In this document: positions 10,787-21,900 of the stretch, in pieces
How the letters are laid out: each line of letters starts with the position of its first letter
Position numbering within the stretch: the first letter of the stretch is position 1
From: Azorinus chamasolen
Taxonomy: Eukaryota; Mollusca; Bivalvia; Cardiida; Solecurtidae
Direction: 5' to 3'
NCBI GenBank assembly: GCA_963576725.1
Contig: OY755243.1
Coordinates: 80,463,945 to 80,527,944 of the forward strand
Length of the DNA stretch: 64,000 nt
Position numbers and translations under genes: made by a program
Notes under the pieces: model-generated
The model's database searches: none
What the model was told of the DNA's origin: nothing
The model's input: only the letters and a program-made list of their open reading frames with translations

Positions 10787-11014
10787 CCCTTTACTTCATT
10801 GATATTCATTAAAGAAATAAAAACAGTATAAATATTAATATTTTTTTTATAATAGCACATGGACACGATAATTTCTGGACATGGCAGAAAAATAAAATCA
10901 TATCTGTATTAATTCATCATCAAACAGAGCAGACCTGATCAGACGGCCCCTGCAGGAACCTCTGATCTGGGTCTACTCTGATTGCAAAAGCGTATCTATG
11001 GAGTAAAGGGTTAA
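10783..11014 (+). mobile_element. TTAA MITE family A (ATTCATG arms, GACGGCTCC hairpin)
   Basis: Starts TTAACCCTTTACTTCATTGA and ends GGAGTAAAGGGTTAA. The interior has the family A landmarks ATTCATT...AATAA, GACATGGCAGAAA and an AAACAGAGCAGACC hairpin. It abuts the preceding family B copy and the two use a single common TTAA. Confidence 0.85.
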
Positions 11015-11458
11015 GTAGAGCCCACTCAGCAGAAAACTTAAAACACGCTAGAGGATTTTGAATGGCAAACAGTGCAGACACAGGTCAGGGGATTCCTCTA
11101 GGAACCCTCAGATCTGGGTCTGCACTGTTTGCAAATAAGAGTGTATGCGTCTCCCGCGTTGAAAGCGTTAACCTTTAGCCCGCTGTGGAAAGAAATAAAT
11201 CAAGGACCTTGTGTGAAGTTGACTACGCGTGATTCCATCAAACTTTTGAGAAACAATAAACCAACTTTCACGGCACAAGCTTTTGAGAAGTTATTGACAA
11301 AGTGTCAAACAGCTTGGATCCTGGTGAGACACCGAGTCACCAGGCGTCTGATCTAGATCCAAACTGTCAACAAATGCAACTAAAGTCGCGAGTAGCGGGA
11401 TAAAGGTTTAAATGTTATAGTAAATTACAAGATATGGTTATTATGCTTAGGCTTAACA

Positions 11459-11581
11459 TATTTCCATATGTTTACACCTTTTGATGCCTCTGTAAAGTCA
11501 TGTTTTGAAACCATTGTGATAAATAGAGCATTTGCTCCTTTGGGGCTGAGCCTATAAACAGCCTGTGAGGTAATGGGTTAA
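11459..11581 (+). mobile_element. Family B MITE, internally deleted
   Basis: Keeps the left flank CCTCTGTAAAGTCATG, the left arm AAACCATTGTGATAAATAG and the right end GAGGTAATGGGTTAA. The right hairpin arm is missing. Confidence 0.6.
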
Positions 11582-11635
11582 CAGGAATATTAAGGAAAGT
11601 TAGGGGAGACATAGTCTAAACCATGCGTCTCATCT

Positions 11636-11832
11636 GGGTCCATGCTTATAAAACGTTAAGTTGAGTCTGAGTTCGTTCTCAAGTTTTTGATTGGTCAGAT
11701 TTGAGCCTTTGGCTCAAATCTGAAAGGCTCAAATCTGACCAATCAAAAACTTGAGAACTCAAATCTGACCAATCAAAAGCTTGAGAAAGAAACTCAGACT
11801 CAACTAAAAGCTTTATAAGCATGGATCCTGGG
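11636..11832. mobile_element. Palindromic element family H (ATGCTTATAAA arms)
   Basis: Long imperfect hairpin whose arms read TTGAGTCTGAGTTCGTTCTC and TTGATTGGTCAGATTTGAG with centre GCCTTTGGCTC. The outer ends GGTCCATGCTTATAAA and TTTATAAGCATGGATCC are complementary. One arm carries an extra tandem piece. Five further copies lie at 12451-12640, 30289-30420, 36917-37100, 41415-41610 and 54711-54852. Confidence 0.75.
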
Positions 11833-12450
11833 TACAAGCTGTTAACAAATGCGACTCAAGTCACGGTTAGCGGGGTAATGATTAACACTGAAAACTGACA
11901 ACGAGAACAGTATAGACTACTCAACTGACATTTGCAAACAGTTGGGATCCCGAGTGAACGCATTTGCATTCAATTTTGGATCTGTATTCAATCATGTGAC
12001 ACTCTCAGTTAAATGTCTTAACCCATTTACTCAATAAACGCCTCTGCAAAGAGACAAATCCAGATCAGACGGCTCCTACAGACGACAATATGACTCGTTG
12101 TGACATTAACACTTTTTTAAACACTAAGTAACTTTCGTCTACAAAACTTGTCGTCTGCTTCAATTCCAAAAAATACACTTCTTTCATTTATTTTCAAAAC
12201 AACAGTGTTAGCATGGCAAACAGTCATGAATCCTGATGAAGGACCGAGTAACTCGCGTCTCTTCACGATTGAAATTCGCTTGCAAAAAGTTATCACAAAT
12301 TGATTCATAATAATTATTGAAGAGGTTGAGCAGCAAAGCAGGGTTCTTCCTGTCTTGAAAGTGCAGATGAAAAGAACGACATGTGAACACAGGAACATTC
12401 GGCAATGCCAGAAAATGTAATTCCATTAGGAAACCGAGAAGACAAAGGAG

Positions 12451-12640
12451 TCATCTGGGTCCATGCTTATAAAGCTTTTAGTTGAGTCTGAGTTTCGTTC
12501 TCAGGCTTTTGATTGGTCAGATTTGAGTTCTCAAGCTTTTGATTGGTCAGATTTGAGCCAAAGGCTCAAATCTGACCAATCAAAAGCTTGAGAACGATCT
12601 CAGACTCAACTAAAAGCTTTATAAGCCTGGACCCAGATGA
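12451..12640. mobile_element. Palindromic element family H
   Basis: Same architecture as 11636-11832; outer ends GGGTCCATGCTTATAAAG and CTTTATAAGCCTGGACCC. Confidence 0.75.
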
Positions 12641-12845
12641 CTCCTACAGCAGTCGTCTCATCTGGGTCTAATATGTATCTTAAAGCGTAAATAGGCGTTT
12701 TTATGAGGCAAAGGGTTAACTATGAAGATGACAGGTTCTCTTATTTTATTATTTTGTGTACATGTTGCTCGCTCAAAAACCAATATTGTCGATCAAATAA
12801 CGTAAACCGCTATATTGAAATATCCAGGTATGGTAATTATTATCC
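12641..12845. other. Short-element debris
   Basis: Begins with a hairpin-like remnant (GTCGTCTCATCTGGGTC) and a family A-type right end (GAGGCAAAGGGTTAA, 12705-12719). No other recognisable content before the inverted-repeat element at 12846. Confidence 0.4.
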
Positions 12846-12996
12846 GTAAGGTTTGAACTGGCACTCATCAATTTCCGCCGACTTTCGTCGATGAAAAATC
12901 GTGATAGTGACGCGTGTTTCATGTGTGTGTTTGGAAGGATAAAAACAGCTTACGGAAAAAGGCGGAATATTCATGCAGTGCCAGGTCAAACCTTAT
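12846..12996. mobile_element. Short element with about 33-bp terminal inverted repeats
   Basis: Left end TAAGGTTTGAACTGGCACT and right end AGTGCCAGGTCAAACCTTA are inverted copies with few mismatches, enclosing about 85 bp of unrelated sequence. No second copy is seen in the window, so family status is inferred from the termini alone. Confidence 0.55.
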
Positions 12997-13462
12997 CGAC
13001 AATACCTTAAGTCCTTTGAATGCAGGGGAACGAGTGCAGTGGTGTTTATAAACAATGTAGACCTAGATCCGGACTCCTAGAGGAGCCCTCTGATCAGGAT
13101 CTGTATTGTTTATTATTACGTATATAGTCTTCCGAAAAGTATACCCCTTCATACCGAAAGAACTCTATCGTTTAACGCGTGTGGACCATTCCATTTTGAA
13201 TATTCAGCATTCAAAAGGTTTCGGTTAAACTTAATCTGTTTTGAAAAGTGTCGTCTGCTAAAATGTTTTTTTTCAATTGGCGTATAGTTTTTAGCTATCA
13301 TCCGAGTTATTGTAACCAAGATGAGACGATGAGTTACTGTAGTCAAACAACTAGGTCTGACGGGTCACGGGTTCGCCGAGTCCATTTTTAAGGGAGATTC
13401 CACGTGCCATTTATAAAAGAAAATGTTCAGTTATAGGTATAAAGAATAAGCGGATTAGTTAT

Positions 13463-13553
13463 CAGAAATATAGCGTAGTGGATAAGTCGTAGGACGTAGA
13501 AGTATATGATCGGCGAACATTTTATTAGGCGCAGGTTCGAGTCTCGCATCAAA
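13463..13553 (+). other. tRNA-like module with A and B box (left arm)
   Basis: A box TAGCGTAGTGG at 13471-13481 and B box GGTTCGAGTCT at 13534-13544 match the pol III internal promoter consensus. The 63-base spacing is longer than in most tRNAs. I do not see a confident full cloverleaf, so I call it tRNA-derived and not a functional tRNA gene. Confidence 0.5.
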
Positions 13554-13831
13554 CTAAAATATTTTTTGGCTAAATATATTAAGGAAAGTCCCCTTAAGAG
13601 CATTAGTTTTGGTGTGCATTAAGAAGCCACTTGTACAAGACATTTGCTAAAACTTATATTGATATTCATGTTTTAGCGTCGATTTATTATTGAAAATATG
13701 GCTAATATAGGACTCGAACTCAGATAAAGGCACCATTCCCTAACATAGACGAACATGTGCATACAATTATACAATATGACATAAAATAATACTCTACTAT
13801 TCATTCAAAATTAAAAAAAAAAGTTTTAAGG

Positions 13832-13922
13832 TCGACACGGGATTCGAACCCACGCTCAATAAAAACTACTCTCGAAAATGTCTTCTGCGTACCTAGACTT
13901 TACCCACTGCGCTAAACTGCTG
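13832..13922 (-). other. tRNA-like module with A and B box (right arm)
   Basis: On the minus strand the A box TAGCGCAGTGG (13914-13904) is followed by the B box GGTTCGAATCC (13850-13840), with about the same spacing as in the left arm. The two modules align along their length, so they are inverted copies of one tRNA-derived sequence. Confidence 0.55.
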
Positions 13923-14059
13923 ACAACAATTCCGCCTTCAATTTTATCTTATATACTAAACTCGTCTGTTTAAAAAAATGGTCCGAGAATATGCGGAATG
14001 CTGATCTCCCTAAAAATGGACTTGGCTGACCTTTGACACGTCAGACCTAGTTGTTTGAC

Positions 14060-15333
14060 TATAATACAAACTGTATGAAATATTTAATGTTAGAGAAATT
14101 AAATATAGTAAAACCTCTCTACACCGGAATTCTAGTAGAGAAGTATTTACATACTTTTAGGCAGGTGACTGCTTAATGCAGAATGAAAGTCATGCAGAAA
14201 GTTCCTATAGGAGCTTTCTGCATGCCTTTCACCCTGTATTAAGCTGCCATCTGGCTCCAAGACCGATATTTTTACAGAATTTTACGCCTGGTTTAGAGAA
14301 GTTTTACCGTATACCTCGTATTTTGAATAGAAGTCATAACCCGATATAGAAGTCTGCTGGCGCCTTTGCAAACAGAACAGACACAGATCTATCAGATGGC
14401 TAAGTAGTCTGATTAGGGTCTGCTCCATTTGTTTATGGAATTATATAGCTCTGATTGTACAGTTTGAACCGTCACAGCCAACTATTCGTGTGTTTATATG
14501 CCATAAGTAAAAGTATTTAATATTCATGTTGTCATGATTTCTTACATGAATATTTATTAGGTGATCCTAACAAAACGTGTACAAACAAACATATGTTAGG
14601 CTTGCTAGAGCTTGAATGGACGAAACATATGTTTCTTGAAGAACAGTTTCATTATTACAAACTACGTAGACCCATATTGGTCAAGACAACAGAGGTAATG
14701 TGTTCGCTGGTTAATCTTTTTCTTTGAGAATATTTTCACGCATAGACGCATGCTAGTCAAGATGACAGAGGTAATGTGCTCAGTAGTAAATCATTTTTGA
14801 AGAATATTCAGTAGGTATTGAAATTTGGAATAAATGTAGAACGGGGAAAAGGTTAGGTACACACATATTTACATATCATATTACTTCCATTTGAAAAGAT
14901 GCCCTTTTAACCCTTTCCTTCATATAAACGCATTTTCACACATACATTTCCAAACAGAGTAGACCCAGATAAGGAGCCGTCTAATTAGGGTCTGCTCTGT
15001 TTGCTAACGGAATTTGAAATAAAAACTGTTTGTTTACCTTCCATGTTTCATTATAACTATTTTGTCTATGAATATTCAGCGGGTATTGAAATTGAAATAA
15101 ACAAAGAACAGGGAAGGGGTTAATGAAAGGTTGCCATGAAATCAGAAGGGTGCAGTGTGAGAAAGGTTAGAATAATAAAACTAGATTTAGACTGTCATGG
15201 TATATAAAAGACAACAGGTAAACCCGGAGTGTCCTTTGCAAGCAGTTGAGATCCAAATGTTACCTGGCGTCTCATCTGCGTCCAAGCATTTTGCAAAAGT
15301 AATCGTAAAATCTTTACCCGACTTCATGTAATA
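14060..15333. other. Intergenic region of short elements
   Basis: Holds a CAGT-end type C element at 14105-14312 (core CTCCTATAGGAGC), family A fragments at about 14340-14565, and an A' element on the minus strand at 14909-15123 (ends TTAACCCTTTCC and CAGGGAAGGGGTTAA). A partial type I hairpin lies near 15235-15295. No gene. Confidence 0.55.
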
Positions 15334-15583
15334 CTAACCCTTCTCTTACTGAATTTTAAAATACATTTCTCCTTCTTTACCCATGTCCTGTTGTATAATT
15401 ACATATATCTTCACTGTGTACACGTATTTCGCTGTGCAATCACTGCTGTGGAGTGCACTGGTTGCACAATCAACTTGTAAATAGTGCAGACCCTGATGAG
15501 ACAGCTCCTGCAGGAGCTGTCTCGTCTGGGTCTTCACTATTTACAGGTAGGTATATTGACGTGAATAGCAAGCGAAGGGTTAA
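15334..15583 (-). mobile_element. TTAA MITE family G (GCTTGCT ends), copy 1
   Basis: About 250 bp; ends CCCTTCTCTTACTGAATTTT and AGCAAGCGAAGGGTTAA. The hairpin has arms GTAAATAGTGCAGACCC and CAGCTCCTGCAGGAGCTG at the centre. Six closely similar copies occur in the window. Confidence 0.88.
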
Positions 15584-16911
15584 TAAGAAGAAATTTATAA
15601 TGACACAGAACGTTTTGGTCATGATAGAAGCTGCAGAATCAGGTCTGTTTTATTCCACAAGGAAACAGGACATGCCCTGATCAGACGGTTCCTACGGGAG
15701 CCGTCATATCTACTTCTTCTCTGTTTGCAAAGGCATGAAAAGACGTCTCAATCATATATAGGATCGGTGTGGATAAGGCTATATAAAAGCAGATTTCATT
15801 AACTTCCATATCGAGTGATTGGTGTCGGGAACTTTAACCATTTCAGTACAAGCATTTTGGTCTGCTAGACACATTTCGTCTGCTTCAAGTTTTAGAGTGC
15901 TTGTTAAATTTCATTATAAAATAATAATAAACATGTCAAACAAACTGGATCCTGACGAGACGTCGAGTTACTCGGCGTCTCATCTGGATTCAAACTGTTT
16001 ACATACGATATTATAGACCCGTCTTCATGGCACCGAATGGGGTTAACCTTTGTTCTATAGATACACTTTATCAAGCCTTTGCAAACTGAGTAGACTCTGG
16101 CCCTGATCAGGTTGTACTCTGTTTGGTTACGAAATATTGATCTGATTGCACTGATTCTGTGATGGCCAAACATCCATGTGTTCATATAGTGCCTTATATA
16201 AAAAAAAATAGCGAATCAATAGCCATGATATCATTATTTTCTTACATGAAAATTCACGAGGTAAATGGTGGCCCTTTTCAAACAATTGGAATACCATCGT
16301 CTTTCTGACGTCTGAAACCCTTCACTAATGAATATTTATGAAACCAGTTACACCTTATGAATATGAATCAGATGGATTTCATTTCATGCCATTTGCCAAA
16401 TGACAGAAGTTTTACAATCAAATCTATATTTTCACATTTGCAAACAGAACAGACATTCACCAGACATCTCCTACAAGAGATGTCTTCTCTAGGTCTACTC
16501 TATTTGCAAATACATGCTAATGTGTTTCTGTGTTTATTTGTGTGTGTGTGGGGGGGGGGATTAAAGCAATTTCCTTTATTTTCAAAACGCCGACGAAGTG
16601 TCACACAGAACTGATAAAACATCTAGTTACTCGATGTCTGATATGGATCCAAACCGTTTTTGCAAAGGTGGTCTCGCCTTTTTCATATCTTGTAGTTATA
16701 TACTGTTTTAAGACCTTGATAAATATGGTTAACCCTTTTGCCTGTTAAACAATGACGTCAGGAATATTCATTAGCTGTTTTTTTTACAATGGCATATATA
16801 TACAAAATGTTTTGGATTTGTAGAAACCGAAGAGTCGGGTCTATTATAATTTCATAAGCAAACAAAACGGATCCTTGTCGGATGGCACCTATAGGAGCAT
16901 GTTTATCTGGG
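15584..16911. other. Intergenic region of short elements
   Basis: Holds part of a family A element with hairpin near 15670-15730, a type I hairpin element at about 15838-16051 (arms AAACTGGATCC and GGATTCAAACTGTTT), and family A copies at about 16048-16265 and 16325-16515. A short (TG)n/poly-G tract lies at 16540-16559, a type I remnant near 16590-16660, and a degraded family A copy at about 16729-16911. No gene. Confidence 0.5.
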
Positions 16912-17357
16912 TACAATAAAACCCTTCTAATGCGACCACCAAAAAGGGGCATAATTCACAGTGGCAAAGGCAGGTGATAGCTTAATGCAGGACGAAAGTT
17001 ATGCAGAAAGCTCCTATTCTGCATAACTTTCGTCCTGCATTAAGCAACCACCTGCTAGTGAAGACAGCCATGTTTGCTAATTAACCCTTCGCTTGCTATT
17101 CACGTCAATATACGTACCTGTAAATAGTGAAGACCCAGATGAGACAGCTCCTGCAGGAGCTGTCTCATCAGGGTCGGCACTATTTACAAGTTGATTGTGC
17201 AGCCAATGCACTCCACAACAGTGATTGCACAGCGAAATACTTGTACACAGTGAAGATATATGTAATTATACAACAGGACATGGGTAAAGAAGGAGAAATG
17301 TATTTTAAAATTCAGCAAGCGAAAGGTTAAGAGGTCGCATTAGAGGGGTTCTACTGT
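16912..17357. mobile_element. CAGT-end type C element interrupted by a family G element
   Basis: Left end ACAATAAAACCCTTCTAATG, right end GAGGGGTTCTACTGTA. The core hairpin GCAGGTGATAGCTTAATGCA is at about 16970-17056. A family G copy (17081-17330) sits at a TTAA in its right flank, so family G inserted later. Confidence 0.8.
17081..17330 (+). mobile_element. TTAA MITE family G, copy 2
   Basis: Ends TTAACCCTTCGCTTGCT and AGCAAGCGAAAGGTTAA; central hairpin CAGCTCCTGCAGGAGCTG. Nested in the type C element 16912-17357. Confidence 0.88.
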
Positions 17358-18152
17358 ATTCTCTGTTTGTTTGTAAATGCGATAAAAGGCGTTTATATAA
17401 AGAAAAGGGTTAAATTAGTCAAACAAAATTTATTTCCGCAATATGATCGAGATTATGTGTGTCAATACTTCATAAATATTCATGTAAAACACTGACATCA
17501 TGAATATTTATTAGCTGATTTTTATAATGGAATATGAACACTTGATTGGTTGGCTTTGGCAGAACTGTAGAACCAGACCTATATAATCCATGAATGAAAA
17601 CAGGACAGTCTGATCGGACGGCAAATGCAAGGAAATGTTTCTATCATGTATAATATAAATAATGTCTGTCCGTCCATTTATCTACCTATATAGTATGTAC
17701 ATTCGACCGAACGCATGTCCTTCTATTTGTATGTATGTTTGGGCGTATGTTTGTGGATCTATCCATTTATATAGTTTTTCATGCTGTCTGTCTACATACA
17801 TGCTTATCTGTCATGTTCTTTGATCAAATCTTTAAATTTTCATTAGTTTTACATTAACACTTTCCTTCACATTAAAACCCTTTCATGCCTTTTTGTAAAC
17901 AGGAGACGTCTGATCAAGGTCTGCTCTGTTTGCTTATGAAATTACAATACAATTAATTATACAGTTTCTACCATACTAATACATCATGTGTACATATACC
18001 ATTATAAAAAGAAAGAAAGAAATATTAAACAGCTTATAAATATTCATGATGTCATTATTTCTTACATGAATACTGAACGAGAAAATGGCTACCAGATGTG
18101 CCATCGCCTTATACAAACGCGACCATTCATAAAAACTCGAGTTGTATGTTTG
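17358..18152. other. Intergenic region of family A remnants
   Basis: A short family A right end (AAAGGGTTAAA) is followed by a family A copy from about 17460, cut off near 17640. Low-complexity TCTGTC text lies at 17660-17820 and a minus-strand family A copy at about 17855-18085. No gene. Confidence 0.5.
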
Positions 18153-18519
18153 TACAGTGCTCCCTCCCTACAACGGCCCTCTCAATAACGATTCCCTCCT
18201 TACAACAACGCATGTCACTGTTTCCGAAACAACAAGGCTCCAGAAACAACGTTTTTTTCATCGTATTTTCTTTATGCCTCCATCAAACCCTATGTTGTGA
18301 CCACTCTTTAGAATCGTCACTTTGTGACGATTCTAAAGAGTGGTCACAACATAGGGTTTGATAGAGGCATAACGGTTTTAATTCTCGAAATACACCTTAT
18401 CTGGGGATCTGCAAACAAGCTAATTATGTTTGATTTTCCTTCCCTGTAACAACTCCCTCTGAACAACACATACAATCTTCGTATCCCAAAGGGTGTCGTT
18501 GTAGAGAGGGGACACTGTA
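18153..18519. mobile_element. CAGT-end element with 46-bp near-perfect hairpin (type J)
   Basis: Terminal inverted repeats ACAGTGCTCCCTCCCTACAA and GTTGTAGAGAGGGGACACTG. Inside, 18275-18369 is a hairpin with 46-base arms, one mismatch and a TTT loop; the arms contain TGTTGTGACCACTCTTTAG. Related hairpins lie at 55906-55990 and in part at 22540-22590. It sits about 310 bp upstream of the receptor start codon. Confidence 0.8.
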
Positions 18520-18831
18520 ATGCAATGACAGTGTAAGTCACAAACAAAAGTATTGCAAAACCTCACGCGGGAGCTTTCTATATTACCTTCGTTCTGTTTT
18601 TAGCAGATAAATGTTTTAAATGTTTTTAAAGACACACGTGATTCGTTAGCATGGATTTAGACAGAGTCTAATATATCTGTAGGTTATTACTGACTGACTC
18701 CCAGAAAGGATCCACAGATCTGTGATGGAACCCCTCGACACATGGGCCATCCCTATGACGTCTGGATGAGGACTTTAAGCAGAGAAAAGAACACATTATT
18801 TAGGCAGTGTTCATTGAAACCCGACTGAACA

Positions 18832-18922
18832 ATGGCTGGACTCGTTTTGCTATTAAGCACGTTACAACTCACATTGCACGTGCTTCTTGTGATCAAATGT
18901 TTGACATTCGTTACAGCGAAGG
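18832..18922 (+). CDS. Receptor exon 1 (signal peptide)
   Basis: Encodes MAGLVLLLSTLQLTLHVLLV and continues to a cleavage-like FVTAKG; donor GTAAGT at 18923, phase 1. A TGA at 18826-18828 closes the frame upstream. Confidence 0.85.
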
Positions 18923-21900
18923 GTAAGTGACCTTGACCTTGACCACAGACCCAAGTTAAAGAAAAACCTTGTCCGGGTCATACCTCCTATATTACTTGAG
19001 GTATGAATGCCAAATTTGGTGTGTGAGTATAATATTGGAATGGTGGAGTGTCGCATACCATGTTCAGGTCTATGTGACCTTCACCTTGGCAGCTGACCTC
19101 AGATATTAAAAAAATCTTGCCCGGAGCGTATCTCCTATATTGCTTGAGGTAGGAATGCCAAAATTCGTATGTGAGTGCATCATGTGATGACTTTGGCCAC
19201 TGACCTGGGTTACAGAAAAACCTGATGTCCGAAGCGTATCCTCTATATAGTATTTAAGGTAGGAAAGCAAGATTTTGATTGTGACCATATATTGGGATGG
19301 CAGAGTGTCGCTTACAGTTTTCAGGTCTCTGTAACCTTGGCCTTGATCGCTGACCTCAGGTATAGAAAAAACCTTGTCCGGAGCCACTACCTTAGTTAGG
19401 AATGCAAAAGTTGGTTTGTGGTGGAGTGTCACATACAGTTTCAAATCTATGTGACCTGATCCTGACTGTTGGCCTCGGGTATAGAAAAACCTTGTTTGGA
19501 GCGTATGTTTATAGCTATAGCAGAAAGAGATTATTCAATACTTTACCTGGTAGAGGTCCCTTTTCATGCCTTTGCAAACAGAGTAGACTCAGATCAGATG
19601 GCTACTGTAGGAGCAGTGTGATCAGTCTGTCCTGTTTGCTTATGAAATACGGTAGTACAGATCTGATTCTACAGTTTTTGCCATGTCCAAATAATACAAT
19701 CATTATACCCCCGCAAACGTATGTTTGAGGAGGGTATATTAGAATCACTGTGTCGGTCTTCTGATCGGTCGGTTGATAACTAAAAATGGTAGATGTGCAA
19801 AGAAATAATTTTCATTTTTCAGTATTTAACATACATGTACATGAGTTACCAGCCTATGAATTTGCGATCAAGATTGGCGTGCGGCGGCATTCATCACCTT
19901 TAGTGACAGCTCTAGTTTATTATTTTTGGGAGCGGGGTTGGGGTAAGGGTGGGTGCGAGTTGGGATGGGATTGGGATGTTAACCGTTACTCAGCGCCGTT
20001 GTAGAAAATCTGCTGAACTTTGGATCTGATGCAATTTTGAATTCCGATTCGATCAAGCTTTTGAGAGACTGGTCCTGTGGAGAACTTTAGAGAATTTCTT
20101 AACCCTTTACTCCATTAACCCTTCGCTTGCTAATCGCGTCAATATACCTACCTGTAAATAGTGAAGACCCAGATGAGACAGCTCCTACAGGAGCTGTCTC
20201 ATCAGGGTCTGCACTATTTACAAGTTGATTGTGCAACCAGTGCACTCCACAGCAGTGATTACACAGCGAAATACTTGTACACAGTGAAGATATATGTAAT
20301 TATACAACAGGGCATGGGTAAAGAAGGAGACATGTATTTTAAAATTCAGCAAGCGAAGGGTTAATATTCATGAAAGAAATAATGACATCGTGAATATTGA
20401 TTAAATTAATTGTTTTAATAGCACATAGATACAGGAAATTTTGGCCAAGACAGAAGCTGTATAATCATATCTTTATTATATTATTAGCAAACAGGGCAAA
20501 CCCAGGAGCCGTCTGACCTGAATATACTGTTTGTAAAGGCGTTCGAAAAGCGTATTAATGGAGTAAAGGGTTAATTACTAATTTAATCTGCAACTCTAAT
20601 GAATAAATAGCTGTTCAACCTCACATGTTGTAGGCGATGCGGATGACACCAGTCTGGTGTCCTGCACCCTAACCTACAAGTCATGGATCGAGCCGGACCG
20701 CATATCGATCACGTGGCAGTTGCCCAATACTCAGCCAAACGCCAGTGACGCTTCTGTACTTTGGTAAGTCTGGTGTAGTTATGTGTAGTTTGGTAAGCGA
20801 TGTTAATATAGTAAAGAAACGCAGCTGGATTTGTAAACTGAAGTTTGAAGTGTCTATTTTAACTATTTGCCTTATAAATATTAACCCTTCGCTTGCTGAA
20901 TTTTAAAATACATTTCTCCTTCTTTACCCATGCCCTGTTGTATAATTACATATATCTTCACTGTGTACAAGTAGTTCGCCATGCAATCACTGCTGTGGAG
21001 TGCACTGGTTGCACAATCAACTTGTAAATAGTGCAGACCCTGATGAGACAGCTCCTGTAGGAGCTGTCTCATCTGGGTCTTCACTATTTACATGTAGCTA
21101 TATTGACGTGAACAGCAAGAGAAGGGTTAATGTAAAAATAATGACATTGTGAATATTGTTCAGCTGAAATTGTATAATGGTATATGAAAATAGAATTGTT
21201 TGGCCTTGGCAAACGCTATAGAATAAGATCTGTATAATATCAGCAAACAGTGCAGACTCTGATCAGACGGATCCTGTAAGATATGCCTGATCTGGGTCTA
21301 CTCTTTCTGTATGTATGATTGATACATCATAGGCATTAGAGTAAATCATTTCTATAGAGACACTTAACCCTTTCCCTGTTGAATAATTCTGTAGAAATAA
21401 TGACATCATGATTTTTTTACCTGAATACCTTTAATGGCATACGGCCACTGGGTACTTTGGTAATGGCAGACACTGTAGAATCAGATCTATATAATTTCAT
21501 AAGCAATCAGAGTGGAACCTGATCAGACGGTTCCTTCAAGAGACATCTGATCTGGGTCTTCTCTGTTTGCAAAGATGTAAAAATATAAGAAGTAAAGAGT
21601 TAATATATAAACATGGAGTTCTATAACGGCGGGTGGTTGCTTTATGTAAAACAAAGGCAATATAAAAAGTTCCTATTGCTTAACCCATCTCTTGCTGAAT
21701 TTTAAAATACATTTCTCCTTCTTTATCCATGCCCTGATGTATAATTACATATATCTTCACTGTGTACAAGTATTTCGCTGTGCAATCACTGCTGTGGAGT
21801 GCACTGGTTGCGCAATCAACTTGTAAATAGTGCAGACCCTGATGAGACAGCTCCTGCAGGAGCTGTCTCATCTGGGTCTTCACTATTTACAGGTAGGTAT

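Larger units (their letters stand above)
13342..14059. mobile_element. 718-bp inverted-repeat element with two tRNA-like modules
   Basis: Terminal inverted repeats of about 57 bp begin GTCAAACAACTAGGTCTGAC on both ends and are flanked by TA on each side (13340-13341, 14060-14061), consistent with a mariner-type target duplication. Each arm holds a tRNA-like sequence in opposite orientation (13463-13553 plus, 13832-13922 minus). The inverted similarity extends well beyond the termini, so the element could fold back on itself. No transposase frame is present, so it would be non-autonomous. Confidence 0.7.
18923..20633. other. Receptor intron 1 contents
   Basis: A degenerate tandem repeat with units of about 115-145 bp (GTGACCTTGACCTTG..., AAAAACCTTGTCCGGAGC) fills 18925-19510. 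Next come a minus-strand family A copy with hairpin 19574-19639, a repeat opening TACCCCCGCAAACGTATG at 19706, a type I-like fragment near 19979-20095, and a family A element at 20099-20574 holding family G copy 3. Confidence 0.6.

Noticed and set aside
13463..13922. Functional tRNA genes
   Set aside because: A and B boxes are good, but spacing is long and I cannot fold a full acceptor stem. They sit in inverted copies within an element, so tRNA-derived is the safer call.
17127..17330. 67-codon frames in family G copies as host genes
   Set aside because: They lie wholly in a transposon repeat, start inside its hairpin and are lost in copy 6. Kept only as a low-interest finding.
18810..18818. 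TTCATTGAA, a STAT-type TTCN3GAA site just upstream of the receptor start codon
   Set aside because: A 9-bp motif with three free bases is expected many times by chance in 64 kb, and it would lie in the 5' UTR. No second site or conservation data support it.
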